64,000 nucleotides of DNA from DAOUJW01 sp034422115 (GTDB taxonomy: Bacteria > Chloroflexota > Dehalococcoidia > Lucifugimonadales > UBA2985). The stretch lies in NCBI GenBank assembly GCA_034422115.1, contig DAOUJW010000017.1, forward strand, positions 186,001 through 250,000, written 5' to 3'. Both the position numbers and the translations under genes were made by a program. Of this stretch, positions 42,496 to 51,703 are shown one piece after another. Numbering within the stretch: the stretch's first letter is position 1; each line of letters begins with the position of its first letter. The notes below the pieces were generated by a model, which did no database searches, was not told the origin of the DNA, and was given only the letters and a program-made list of their open reading frames with translations.

Positions 42496-45400
42496 ATGAG
42501 ACGGCATCGGCTGGCCATACCCGTCATACTCCTTCTTCTGCTGTCTATCCTGGCCTGCCAGCCCGGAGCAGAGCCAACGCCCACGCCTACACCTACGGAG
42601 AAGCCCACTCCCACGCCGACAGCTACACCTGCTCCCACTTCCACACCACCTCCTACCGAGACTCCAGCGCCCACGCCCACGCCTACTCCGACTCCCCAAC
42701 CAACACCCACCCCGATTCCCGCGCCAACCGCCGCGCCGACGGCAACGCCAGCGCCAGACCCCACGGTGCAGCCCACACCGGAGCCGCCTTTCCCGGCCGA
42801 TACCATCCTGGCCTTGAGGGAGACCGTGGTCAGGGTCATCGGCTCCGGGGCCGTGAGCTCAGGCGTGATGGTGGACGAGGGCGGCCTTGTGCTGACCGGC
42901 TACCGCGCAGTCGCAGACAACCCCACGGTGCTGGTGGAGATGCTGGACGGCAGCAAGAGCACAGGGATTGTGCTGGGCGTCGACAGCATAGCCGGGCTGG
43001 CTATAGTGAAGATAAACGGGGAAGGCTACCCCAGCCTGTCCCTGGGGGATTCCACGTCGCTGGAGCCAGGCGACCCGCTCTTGACCCTGGGCTTCCCGGA
43101 ACAGGGCGGCGTTGGCGAGATTGAGTGGGAGATAAACGACCCTCCCGCCCAGTGGTTCACCGTGGGGCCCAGGGAGGGAATACTGTACCTCAACACAGAC
43201 GACTTTCTGCCGCGGGGATACGTTGGCGGGCCGACCGTGGGCCAGGACGGCGGCCTGGTTGGGCTTGCCACGGCCACCGGCCTCATAATCACGGCGGAGT
43301 ACCTTGAGGAGGTGGTGCCCACTCTGAGGGAGGGGAGGGACGTGTCCGCCTCGGTCAGGGAGGACATACTTTATACCTGGCTGGAGACCACGCTGTCGGA
43401 GTCGTTCCTGTTTGCCACTGATGAGGAGGGCAACGGAGAGAGCGTGATTCCCGGGCAGAGGCTGTCCGGCTCTTTCGTGGAGCGGTCGCCGGACGGCTCC
43501 AAGATAGTCTACTCATCGGCCAGGGGAGCGTCCGCGAACTGGGACGTATACACTGCCAACTCTGACGGCTCGAATGAGACGCGCCTGACGCACAGCGTGG
43601 GGGCGGATCTGCGAGCGACCTGGGGCCCCAGGGGCGAGAGGCTGGTCTTCAGCAGCGACAGGGACTTTCCGCGAGACGTAAGGAGTGACCTGGACGTTGG
43701 CGAGATCTACATTATGAACGCCGACGGCACCAACGAGGTCCGTCTGACCGAAAACGAAACCGACGATCGCGACCCCCACATCTCGCCGGACGGGGCCAGG
43801 ATAGCGTTCGTCTCCGCCCGGGACGGCAACGACGAAATCTACGTCATGGACATCGACGGCAGCAACCCACGACGGCTGACCGACAACCCGGCAACCGAAG
43901 GCTCTCCGCGCTGGTCTCCCGACGGGAGCCAGATACTGTTCGATACCGACCGGGATGGCAACGCCGACGTCTACCTGATGGATGCGGACGGCAGCAACGT
44001 GATAGCCCTTACAAGCGGCCCGGAGGGCGAGCTGATGGCCGACTGGTCACCGGACGGCTCCAGGATTGTGTACGCTGTCGCGCTGGAGATTGGGCCACTG
44101 GAGCTCTTTGTGATGAACCCGGACGGCAGCGAGAAGCGCCAGATTACCATGGCGGGCGGGATAAAGGTGTATCCCCGTTGGGGCGTCCTTCCCGTGGATA
44201 TGCCCTCCGTGCCGTCCAACACGTCCATCGTCTTCTCGTCCGACAGGCACGGGGAGACGGACATCTACCGTATGGAGCCCTCCGGCATCCACGTTGCAAG
44301 GCTAACGGGCAGCGAGGGGAGGGACGAGTCTCCGGCGTGGTCGCCCGACGGGAGCCTCATCGCCTTCCAGTCCTTCCGGGACGGCGACGGCGAGGTATAC
44401 GTGATGGACGCCGCCGGCCTTGGGCAGACCAACCTCACCTCCAACCCGGCCCTCGATGCCCACCCGGCGTGGTCACCGGACGGCGCCAGCATCGCCTTCG
44501 ACACCGACCGGGACGGGAACAGAGAGGTCTACGTGATGAACGCCGACGGGAGCCTGCCCGCGAACCTGACCAACCGGGCGGGGGAGGACTACGGCCCGGC
44601 GTGGTCGCCCGACGGCAGCCACATAGCCTTCGCCACAGACCGCTACGGTGGGCTGGAGGTGGCCGTGATGGACGCCGACGGCTCCAACGTAAGGCGGCTG
44701 ACCAGTAACGGCGCCCTCAGCCTGCGGCCGGCGTGGTCGCCCGACGGCACAAGGCTGGCCTTTGAGTCCAACCTGGACGGGGACTACGACGTATACGTGA
44801 TCGGCGCGGACGGCTCGGGGCAGGTGAAGCTGCTGGACCTGCCCGGAGACCAGCGCTCGCCTGTGTGGGCGCAGAACGGAGAGGCCATTCTCTTCCGCTC
44901 AGCGCATGAGGGCAACCAGGAGCTGTACATGGCGTCCCCGGACGGCTCCAACCTCTACCGCGTGACCCGCAATCCGGCCACCGACGCCGACGCCTCGTGG
45001 TCGCCGCTGATCCCGGCCAGACGGGGCGTGATGAACAACCCGGCCCTGGCCTACTCATCGGGGCAGACCGGCAACCAGGACATTTTCCTGATGAACGCAG
45101 ACGCCAGCGTGAAGGCCCAGCTGACGGACCACCCGGCTTCCGACAGGGAGCCAAGCTGGTCGCCGGACGGCACGAGGCTGGCCTTCGCCTCAAATCGAAG
45201 CGGAGCATGGGAGCTGTACACCATCGGCGCAAACGGGCTGGACCTGGAGCGCCTCACGGACAACGATATATTGGAAGGATCTCCGCAATGGTCGCCGGAC
45301 GGACAGAGGATTGCGTTCTGGTCATTCAGGGATGAAGAGGCGGTCATTTCCGTCGTGGATGCCGACGGCTCGGCCTTGACACACCTTGGAGCAGGTGAAG

Positions 45401-46674
45401 GCTGGAACTTCAATCCAGCCTGGTCGCCGGACGGCTCTGCCATCGTCTTCCAGTCGGAGAGGGATGGCAACAGCGAGATATACCTGGTGGACGTTGAGAC
45501 GGGGGAGGAGACGCGCCTCACTGAAAACGAGAACTTTGACGGGTCTCCCAGCTGGTCGCCGGACGGGGAGAAGATTCTCTTCCACACCGACCGGAACGAG
45601 AGGGGACGTGACGGCAACTTTGAGGTCTACGTTATGAACGCAGACGGCACGGGTTTAGAGAGGCTGACCAGGCAGACCGCCAAAGACGTGGAGCCGACCT
45701 GGTCAAGCGGAGGCAGCAGGATATACTACGTGTCCTGGATTGACGGCGACCCGGACGTGTTCTACATGAACGCGGACGGGAGCGGCCAGACGGCCATGAC
45801 GCGAAGCGCTGCGGAAGAGCTCTCACCCCATGCCTCTCCCGCGTACAGAGCTTTGGGCGGACAGCCTATTGCTTACCACAGTATGTCTTTTGACCAGGTA
45901 AACGTTGTGCAGATATGGCGCATGAACGCAGACGGCACTGACGCGCTCAAACTTACTGACGCGGAAGACGACAGCGCGTCTCCCCAGTGGTCTGCGGACG
46001 GCGTCAACATAACCTTTGATACTCTGAGGGACGGAAACCTGGAGACCTACGTGATGGACTCGGACGGGCACCATCCCACCAACCTGACCAACAGCCCGGA
46101 GATTGGCGAGACGTTCCCAACCTGGAACACGCGGGGCAGCAAAATTGTCTTCGTATCTGACGTAGACGGCGATGACGAGATATACGTGATGAACGCTGAC
46201 GGGACTTCCCAGGTCCAACTCACGGATAACGACGCCCGGGATACGATTCCGAGGGTTTCGCCGGACGGCACAAAGGTCCTGTTCATATCGGGCCGGGACG
46301 ACAACCTGGAAGTCTACGTCATGGACATCGACGGCTCCGACCAGGTGAATCTGACCAACACCCCGGAGTACGAGTTGTCCGCGAACTGGTCTCCGGACGG
46401 GAGCAAGATTGTTTTCTCATCGGAGCGGGACGGGGAAGCCCAGATTTACGAGATGGACGCCGACGGCTCGAACGTGCGCCGGCTGACCTTCAACTCGGCG
46501 CAGGACACGTACCCGGCCTACTCCGCGGACGGCTCCCGGATAGTGTTCACCTCCAACAGGGAGGACACGCAGGAGATCTACGTGATGAACGCGGACGGCA
46601 CCAACCAGGTGCGGCTTACGGAGGGCAACCTCCACGAGGGCCAGCCGGCGTGGCGGCCGGACGTGGAGGAGTAG
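42496..46674 (+). CDS. Giant lipoprotein: dead trypsin-like domain plus TolB-type beta-propellers
   Basis: A 1392-residue secreted protein. A signal peptide ends in the lipobox SILAC (Cys21). Residues ~25-98 are a Pro/Thr-rich stalk. Residues ~105-290 follow the HtrA protease pattern, but the catalytic triad is replaced: His by Arg137 (LTGYRAVA), Asp by Gly167 (DSIAGLAIVKI), Ser by Val243 (GYVGGP). Residues ~325-1392 hold about 23 PD40-type blades (WSPDGSxIAFxSDRDG..EIYVMNADGS), enough for three or four propellers. It is anchored outside the membrane and likely binds proteins or polysaccharide; no enzyme activity is expected. It is monocistronic and convergent with argS, 1 bp apart. Confidence 0.88.
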   Translation: MRRHRLAIPVILLLLLSILACQPGAEPTPTPTPTEKPTPTPTATPAPTSTPPPTETPAPTPTPTPTPQPTPTPIPAPTAAPTATPAPDPTVQPTPEPPFPADTILALRETVVRVIGSGAVSSGVMVDEGGLVLTGYRAVADNPTVLVEMLDGSKSTGIVLGVDSIAGLAIVKINGEGYPSLSLGDSTSLEPGDPLLTLGFPEQGGVGEIEWEINDPPAQWFTVGPREGILYLNTDDFLPRGYVGGPTVGQDGGLVGLATATGLIITAEYLEEVVPTLREGRDVSASVREDILYTWLETTLSESFLFATDEEGNGESVIPGQRLSGSFVERSPDGSKIVYSSARGASANWDVYTANSDGSNETRLTHSVGADLRATWGPRGERLVFSSDRDFPRDVRSDLDVGEIYIMNADGTNEVRLTENETDDRDPHISPDGARIAFVSARDGNDEIYVMDIDGSNPRRLTDNPATEGSPRWSPDGSQILFDTDRDGNADVYLMDADGSNVIALTSGPEGELMADWSPDGSRIVYAVALEIGPLELFVMNPDGSEKRQITMAGGIKVYPRWGVLPVDMPSVPSNTSIVFSSDRHGETDIYRMEPSGIHVARLTGSEGRDESPAWSPDGSLIAFQSFRDGDGEVYVMDAAGLGQTNLTSNPALDAHPAWSPDGASIAFDTDRDGNREVYVMNADGSLPANLTNRAGEDYGPAWSPDGSHIAFATDRYGGLEVAVMDADGSNVRRLTSNGALSLRPAWSPDGTRLAFESNLDGDYDVYVIGADGSGQVKLLDLPGDQRSPVWAQNGEAILFRSAHEGNQELYMASPDGSNLYRVTRNPATDADASWSPLIPARRGVMNNPALAYSSGQTGNQDIFLMNADASVKAQLTDHPASDREPSWSPDGTRLAFASNRSGAWELYTIGANGLDLERLTDNDILEGSPQWSPDGQRIAFWSFRDEEAVISVVDADGSALTHLGAGEGWNFNPAWSPDGSAIVFQSERDGNSEIYLVDVETGEETRLTENENFDGSPSWSPDGEKILFHTDRNERGRDGNFEVYVMNADGTGLERLTRQTAKDVEPTWSSGGSRIYYVSWIDGDPDVFYMNADGSGQTAMTRSAAEELSPHASPAYRALGGQPIAYHSMSFDQVNVVQIWRMNADGTDALKLTDAEDDSASPQWSADGVNITFDTLRDGNLETYVMDSDGHHPTNLTNSPEIGETFPTWNTRGSKIVFVSDVDGDDEIYVMNADGTSQVQLTDNDARDTIPRVSPDGTKVLFISGRDDNLEVYVMDIDGSDQVNLTNTPEYELSANWSPDGSKIVFSSERDGEAQIYEMDADGSNVRRLTFNSAQDTYPAYSADGSRIVFTSNREDTQEIYVMNADGTNQVRLTEGNLHEGQPAWRPDVEE

Positions 46675-46675
46675 A

Positions 46676-48346
46676 CTACATCTGCTCCGGGGCGTCCATA
46701 CCCATGAGCCTCAGGCAGCGTCCGAGCACCACAGCCGACGCCTTCACCAGCTTCAACCTGGCCTTGGTGATAGCCTCGTCGCCCGGCTCGCTGGAGACAA
46801 CCCGGCACTGCTGGTAGAACCAGTGGAAAGAGGCGGCCAGGTCCTGGGCGTAGTGTGGCAGGTGGTGTGGCTCCAGGTTGGCAGCCATGGACTCCACAAG
46901 CTCCGGCAGCATAACCAGCTTGCGGATGAGGCCCATCTCCCCGGGGTGAGTCAGGAGAGACACGTCGCCGTCGGTGTAGTAGATCTGGCGCTCCTCCGCC
47001 AGTCGCAGAATGCTGCAAATCCGGGCGTGGGCGTACTGGACGTAGTACACGGGGTTCTCGGCAGACTCCTTCTTGGCAAGCTCTAGGTCGAACTCCATCT
47101 GGCTCTCTGGCGACCTGGCCAGGAAGAAGTAGCGGCAGGGATCGGGGCCAACCTCCTCCACAAGCTCCGGCAAGGTGACAAACTCCCCCGTGCGCTTGGA
47201 GGCCCGCAGCAGCTGGGAGCCTCTCTTGAGTGTCACCATCTGGCCTATGAGGACCGTCAGTCGCTGGGGGTCGACGCCCAGGGCCCCGACGGCGGCCTTG
47301 ATCCTGGAGACGTGCCCCTGGTGGTCGGCGCCCCACACGTCGATGACCTTGGAGAAGCCGCGCTCCAGGAACTTGTTGTAGTGATAGGCAATGTCTGAGG
47401 CGAAGTAGGTTGGAGTGCCGTTGCTCCTGACCAGCACGTTGTCCTTGTCCTCCCCCAGGGCCGTGGACACGAACCAGGTGGCGCCCTCACGCTGCATCAT
47501 GTGGTCGCCGCCGCTCAGGGCGTCCATTGCCCTCTGGTACTGCCCGTCCTCGTAGAGGGTGTACTCCCGGAACCACACGTCGAACTTGATCCGCAGCTGC
47601 TCCAGGTCCTCCCGGATGTTCTGAAGCATCCGGTCCAGGCCGATGCGCCCGATTTCGCCCACGGCCTCCTCGACCGGCATGGACAGGAAGCGGTCGCCTT
47701 CCTCCTCAGCAACCTCCTTACCCAATTCGGCCATGTAGTCGCCCATGTAGCCGCCCTGGGGCATCTCCGCATCCCGGCCAAGGGCCTGCTGGTAGCGGAC
47801 GAAGAGGGAGTTGTAGAAGGACTCCATCTGGCTCCCGGCGTCGTTGACGTAGTACTCCCTGGTGACGCTGTAGCCGGCGGCTGAGAGCACCGAAGCGAGG
47901 GCGTCTCCCAGCACTGCGCCGCGGGCGTGGCCCACGTGGATGGGGCCGGTGGGGTTGACGCTCACGAACTCCACCTGAACCTTCTCGCCCTTGCCCAGGT
48001 CGATGTTGCCGTAGTCGTCTCCCTCCGCGATTATGCTCTCCACCTGGGTGGCCAGCCACGCGGGTTTCAGCGAGAAGTTGATGAAGCCGGGCGGCTCCGC
48101 CCACACCCTCTCCACGGCGTCGGCGGGAGGCACCAGTGGAGCGATGCGCTGGGCTATGTCGATGGGGCTCATCCGCAGTGAGCGGGCCAGCTTCAGAGGC
48201 AGGCTGGTTGCAAAGTCCCCGTGCTCGGCGCTCTGCGGGTGCTCCACCGTCACGTCTACGGCGGTGCCCGGCGGCAGAAACTCCGACGTACGAGCCTCAT
48301 CAAGGGCCTGCTCCAGCAGGTCTGATATAAGGTGCCTGATAATCAT
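46676..48346 (-). CDS. argS: Arginyl-tRNA synthetase
   Basis: A 556-residue class I synthetase. It has the N-terminal Add-1 domain, the HIGH-type motif in GPIHVGHARGAVLGD, and the anticodon-binding helical domain with the ArgS C-terminal signature (LRLMGMDAPEQM). The KMSKS loop is replaced by LRASKRTGEFVTL, as in the ArgS subgroup lacking a canonical KMSKS. It is divergent from etfB. Confidence 0.95.
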   Translation of the reverse strand: MIIRHLISDLLEQALDEARTSEFLPPGTAVDVTVEHPQSAEHGDFATSLPLKLARSLRMSPIDIAQRIAPLVPPADAVERVWAEPPGFINFSLKPAWLATQVESIIAEGDDYGNIDLGKGEKVQVEFVSVNPTGPIHVGHARGAVLGDALASVLSAAGYSVTREYYVNDAGSQMESFYNSLFVRYQQALGRDAEMPQGGYMGDYMAELGKEVAEEEGDRFLSMPVEEAVGEIGRIGLDRMLQNIREDLEQLRIKFDVWFREYTLYEDGQYQRAMDALSGGDHMMQREGATWFVSTALGEDKDNVLVRSNGTPTYFASDIAYHYNKFLERGFSKVIDVWGADHQGHVSRIKAAVGALGVDPQRLTVLIGQMVTLKRGSQLLRASKRTGEFVTLPELVEEVGPDPCRYFFLARSPESQMEFDLELAKKESAENPVYYVQYAHARICSILRLAEERQIYYTDGDVSLLTHPGEMGLIRKLVMLPELVESMAANLEPHHLPHYAQDLAASFHWFYQQCRVVSSEPGDEAITKARLKLVKASAVVLGRCLRLMGMDAPEQM

Positions 48347-48413
48347 CGCCGAAATATGGTAACGCTACTTGCGGAATTTGGCTAGTCCTGTTTCGCGAAG
48401 CCCTCGTGCGTTA

Positions 48414-48442
48414 TTGACACCAGGAAGGGTGCGTGCTAAATT
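48414..48442 (+). promoter_or_regulatory. Promoter of etfB-etfA
   Basis: A perfect TTGACA (48414-48419), 17-base spacer, TAAATT (48437-48442) with TGC in front, an extended -10. It lies in the argS-etfB divergent gap. Confidence 0.7.
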
Positions 48443-48485
48443 TATCACTAATTACCTTACGTCTCATTTGTGGGGAGGTGCACGC

Positions 48486-49286
48486 ATGAAATTCCTGGTG
48501 TTTGTTAAGCAGATTCCCGACCCGGACATCCCGCCGACCCAGTTCCGGATCGACCCCCAGACCAATAACGTCATCCCTCCTTCCGGCTCTTCCCCCGCCG
48601 TCAGCACCTACGACGAGCTGGCTGTGGAGGCTACACTCAGGCTGCGGGACGAGCTCGGCGGCGAAATCACGGTGATAAGCCTCTGCAACAACCCCGTGAT
48701 GAACGTCATCAAGAAGCCACTGGCGATGGGCTCCGATGAGTTGATTCTACTCCAGGACCAGGCCTTTGAGGGCGGAGACGCCTACACGACGGCCAGGGTC
48801 CTTGCCGCCGCCGCCAACAAGGTCGGCGACTACGACATGATTCTGACCGGCAGGCAGGCGGGAGACTGGGACAACGGACAGGTTGGCTCCTACCTGGCAG
48901 AGATGCTGGGCATCCCCTGCATTATCAACATAGGAGCCCTGGAGGTCAGGGACGGCAAGATTCGTGGAGACCGCACCATCCGGGACGGCCGCGAGATAGT
49001 GGAGGCGCCGCTGCCCGCGCTGGTTACGGCCGGTGACGAGGTGGGCGTGGCCCGCTATCCCAGGCTGAGGGACATCATGGCCGCTGGTCGGAAGCAGGCT
49101 GAGGTCTGGAACGCCCAGGACCTGGGGCTGGACCCCTCCACCGTGGGCGACGCCGGAGCCCTGACCAAGGTGCAGCGGCTGTACGTTGAGGAGAAGGTCA
49201 GCGAATGCGAATTCATCGAAGGGGAGAGCCCGGCGGAGATGGGCGTCAACCTGGCGCTCAAGCTTCGGGAGCTGAGGATAATCTAG
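48486..49286 (+). CDS. etfB: Electron transfer flavoprotein beta subunit
   Basis: A 266-residue subunit that, with EtfA, carries electrons from acyl-CoA and other dehydrogenases to the quinone pool. Typical sequence: MKFLVFVKQIPDP, STYDELAVEATLRLRDE, and ILTGRQAGDWDNGQVGSYLAEM, which includes the family signature region. Start ATG 48486 has GGGGAGGTG upstream; a longer frame crosses the promoter. The matching dehydrogenase or quinone oxidoreductase is not in the window. Confidence 0.95.
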   Translation: MKFLVFVKQIPDPDIPPTQFRIDPQTNNVIPPSGSSPAVSTYDELAVEATLRLRDELGGEITVISLCNNPVMNVIKKPLAMGSDELILLQDQAFEGGDAYTTARVLAAAANKVGDYDMILTGRQAGDWDNGQVGSYLAEMLGIPCIINIGALEVRDGKIRGDRTIRDGREIVEAPLPALVTAGDEVGVARYPRLRDIMAAGRKQAEVWNAQDLGLDPSTVGDAGALTKVQRLYVEEKVSECEFIEGESPAEMGVNLALKLRELRII

Positions 49287-49335
49287 GCGGGCCATTCTTC
49301 TTCACACGCTTTATCAGGATTCAGGAGGTTCAGAG

Positions 49336-50337
49336 ATGGCAGACGGAAACGGCGTACTGATTGTAGGAGAGTTCCAGGACGGCGCAATAGCCAGTGTAAC
49401 GGGCGAGCTGCTGGGTGTGGGCCGGAGGCTGGCGGACGCCCTGGGCGAGGAGCTTTCCGCGGTGTTTCTTGGACATGGCATTGCAGAAGAGGCCAAGGGC
49501 GCCTTTGCCCAGGGCGCGGACAAGGTGTACGTGGCGGACGCCCCCATTCTGGAGCAGTACCAGCCTGAGTCCTACGCCACCATCCTTGAGAGAATGTGCA
49601 CAGAGTCGCCTCCCAACGTGGTTGTCGTTGGCGTGACCTACGTGGGCCGCGACCTTGCGCCCAGGCTGGCCTGCAAACTGCGGACCGGTCTGGCAATGGA
49701 CTGCACGGAGTTGAACATAGACTCCGCCAGCAAGGCGCTCATAGCAACCCGCCCGGTGTTCGGCGGCAAGGCCCTTGCGGACGTTGACTGCGGCCCCATC
49801 AAGCCGGCAATGGCTTCCGTCCGCATCAAGTCACAGGAGCCCCTTGAGCCGGACCCCTCTCGACAGGGTGAGGTGATTATGGTCGATGCGACCGTAGACC
49901 CTGCGGCCGCCAAGACCAACGTGGTGGACAACGTTCTGGTGGAGGCCGAGGGCGTCAAGCTGGAGGATGCGCGCATAGTCGTGGGCGGCGGCCGCGGCCT
50001 TGGAAGCACCGACAACTGGAAGAAGCTGGAGGACCTGGCGGCAGACCTGAGCGGAGCCGTCGGCTCGACGCGCGGCGCCTGCGACGAGGGCTACTGCTCC
50101 ATGGACACGCAGCTTGGCATCACGTCCAAGTCCGTTGCCCCGGAGCTGTACCTGGCAGTGGGCATCTCCGGCGCAAGCCAGCACATGTCTGGCGTGACCT
50201 TCTCCAAGCACATCATGGCCATCAACCGAGACCCGGATGCGCCCATCTTCAGGCACTCCGAGTGCGGCGTAGTTGGCCGGTGGGAGGACGTACTTCCCTC
50301 CTTCCACGCAAAGGTGAAGGAGCTCATGGCCGACTAG
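49336..50337 (+). CDS. etfA: Electron transfer flavoprotein alpha subunit
   Basis: A 333-residue FAD-binding subunit. The C-terminal FAD domain has VGGGRGLGSTDNWKKLEDLA, GAVGSTRGACDEGY, YLAVGISGASQHMSG and a MAINRDPDAPIF signature. CAGGAGGTTC precedes the ATG. It follows etfB by 49 bp. Confidence 0.95.
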   Translation: MADGNGVLIVGEFQDGAIASVTGELLGVGRRLADALGEELSAVFLGHGIAEEAKGAFAQGADKVYVADAPILEQYQPESYATILERMCTESPPNVVVVGVTYVGRDLAPRLACKLRTGLAMDCTELNIDSASKALIATRPVFGGKALADVDCGPIKPAMASVRIKSQEPLEPDPSRQGEVIMVDATVDPAAAKTNVVDNVLVEAEGVKLEDARIVVGGGRGLGSTDNWKKLEDLAADLSGAVGSTRGACDEGYCSMDTQLGITSKSVAPELYLAVGISGASQHMSGVTFSKHIMAINRDPDAPIFRHSECGVVGRWEDVLPSFHAKVKELMAD

Positions 50338-50385
50338 ACCGGCAAGCAGGACGGTTACCCGTTCGCTTCATAACTTTGATTCGTG

Positions 50386-50431
50386 ACCGGGGTGGCAGGG
50401 CGTGCAGTTCAGTCTGTACCTGCGCCCCGGT
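50386..50431. repeat. Inverted repeat after etfA
   Basis: ACCGGGG (50386-50392) pairs with CCCCGGT (50425-50431), with an inner CAGG/CCTG pairing. It could form a hairpin ending the etf transcript or lie in the leader of the next gene. There is no clear T-run. Confidence 0.4.
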
Positions 50432-50478
50432 TCGATTATAGAAATCTGGAATCATAGCTCCCGGAGGTCGCGGCTGCG

Positions 50479-50916
50479 ATGGATGGCGATTTTCGAATAG
50501 ATCTGGACGATCTGCTCAAGAACGTCAACACCGCGGAGGTGATTTCCATATACTTCCCCGTCCTTCGGAAGACCATCCTGGTGGACACTCGCTTTACGTC
50601 GGAAGACCCCCCGATGGTACGCATTGTGCCAATGGCCGGCTCCCTTGAGGAGCGGCAACGCTCCCTGCGAAGGCTGCGCCCCCAGTTCCCAAGGCCAAAG
50701 AGCATAACGGTTGTCCCGTGGCCCAAGTATGTTGACAGCCTGGTTGAACTGGGCATCTGGGACAAGCTGCTTGAGCGGTTTGCCTACTCCGGGCACAAGG
50801 AAGCGATCCAGACGTGCAACGACGTGCTGAAAGAGGTGCACAACCTGGAGAGGGATGAGCTTGGGGCCGTGATCAGCGGGGAGAACTACCACACCGTCTG
50901 GGCGCGGAACAGGTAA
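50479..50916 (+). CDS. Hypothetical protein, 145 residues
   Basis: Soluble mixed alpha/beta protein; I do not recognise a family. Features: VISIYFPVLRKTILVDTRF, a central basic LEERQRSLRRLRPQFPRPKS, and TVVPWPKYVDSLVELGIWDKL. The codon use is that of core genes and the ATG is followed by a coherent sequence, so it is real. It lies 141 bp after etfA on the same strand and overlaps nothing; a link to ETF is only positional. It converges with hicB, 2 bp apart. Confidence 0.7.
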   Translation: MDGDFRIDLDDLLKNVNTAEVISIYFPVLRKTILVDTRFTSEDPPMVRIVPMAGSLEERQRSLRRLRPQFPRPKSITVVPWPKYVDSLVELGIWDKLLERFAYSGHKEAIQTCNDVLKEVHNLERDELGAVISGENYHTVWARNR

Positions 50917-50918
50917 GC

Positions 50919-51326
50919 TCAGGAGACGCTCACGTGCAGCCTGCGGCCTATTGCGCTCAGCGCAGCGTCCATCTGGTCCAGCCGTGAGCGGTGACGCAGG
51001 TTAAGTGCCCTGTCTACTTGGGGCAGGTGCCACCCTAGACGCCGCGCCAGTTCAGCTTTGCCGATGCCCTGCTCCTTCATCCCTCGGTACAGCATTACTT
51101 TAACGGCGGTGAGGGTGGGCAGCACGGCGTAGTCCTGCCCGCCGGAGGGTAGCGGAACATCCTTGCCATCGTGGATGCGCGCGGCTATGGCTTCTTGCAG
51201 AGCGTCGGAAGCGCGGGCTATAGCCTCATCTCTGTCCGCTCCAAAGGTGGTAAGCTCCGGGAAGTCCGGAGAGGTTGCCAGCACAGTGTCGTCGTCATCT
51301 TCAAGCTGTATTGGATAGCGCAGCAT
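50919..51326 (-). CDS. HicB-family antitoxin/regulator without a HicA partner
   Basis: A 135-residue protein. Residues ~1-60 are the HicB partial RNase H-like fold (YPIQLEDDDDTVLATSPDFPELTTFGADRDEA). Residues ~80-130 are a Xre-type helix-turn-helix (GIGKAELARRLGWHLPQVDRAL). HicB normally neutralises HicA, an mRNA interferase of ~60-90 residues. No HicA ORF lies on either side. It may act only as a repressor. Its promoter has a built-in palindrome that looks like its own operator. Confidence 0.82.
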   Translation of the reverse strand: MLRYPIQLEDDDDTVLATSPDFPELTTFGADRDEAIARASDALQEAIAARIHDGKDVPLPSGGQDYAVLPTLTAVKVMLYRGMKEQGIGKAELARRLGWHLPQVDRALNLRHRSRLDQMDAALSAIGRRLHVSVS

Positions 51327-51358
51327 CAGTCTAACCCCAGATCTTCAGTATTTTTGCA

Positions 51359-51387
51359 AGCATACACAACATATCTGTTGTAGTCAA
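51359..51387 (-). promoter_or_regulatory. hicB promoter with operator palindrome in the spacer
   Basis: On the minus strand TTGACT (51382-51387), exactly 17 bases, TATGCT (51359-51364). The spacer contains the perfect inverted repeat ACAACA-TATC-TGTTGT (51366-51381). A dimer bound there would block RNA polymerase, which suits autorepression by the HTH domain of HicB. Confidence 0.6.
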
Positions 51388-51413
51388 CACTTCTGTTCAG
51401 GCGTCACTGCCCT

Positions 51414-51441
51414 TGACACCCCTGTAGCGCTCACCTATAAT
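51414..51441 (+). promoter_or_regulatory. Promoter of rpsU-yqeY
   Basis: Perfect TTGACA (51414-51419) and perfect TATAAT (51436-51441) with a 16-base spacer, the strongest-looking promoter in the window, divergent from the hicB promoter. Confidence 0.8.
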
Positions 51442-51502
51442 CCTTCATTGGGTCTACCAGGCCCTTTTTGCAGTTTCTCAGCGTGGCAGAAAGGGGGAGA
51501 GT

Positions 51503-51703
51503 TTGTCTCAGGTCGTAGTCAGAGAGGGAGAGACCTTTGACAGCCTCTTGAGGCGTTTCAACAAGAGGGTGCAGATGGACGGCGTCCTTTCCGAGGCGCG
51601 GCGCCGGGCGCACTTTGAGAAGCCCAGCGTTAAGCGCAAGCGGAAGGCGGCGGCCAAGAGGCGCAAGAGCTCTCGAAGCAGCAGCGATGGTCGCCGGTCA
51701 TAG
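51503..51703 (+). CDS. rpsU: 30S ribosomal protein S21
   Basis: A 66-residue basic protein of the S21 family: VVREGETFDSLLRRFNKRVQ followed by SEARRRAHFEKPSVKRKRK and a Lys/Arg/Ser tail. Translation begins with TTG after GGGGGAGAG. The end of the gene overlaps yqeY by 17 bp, a frequent rpsU-yqeY arrangement. Confidence 0.92.
   Translation: MSQVVVREGETFDSLLRRFNKRVQMDGVLSEARRRAHFEKPSVKRKRKAAAKRRKSSRSSSDGRRS

Noticed and set aside
42541..42780. Pro/Thr repeat DNA as a tandem repeat locus
   Set aside because: It encodes the flexible stalk of a lipoprotein; the DNA is degenerate and not a clean tandem array.
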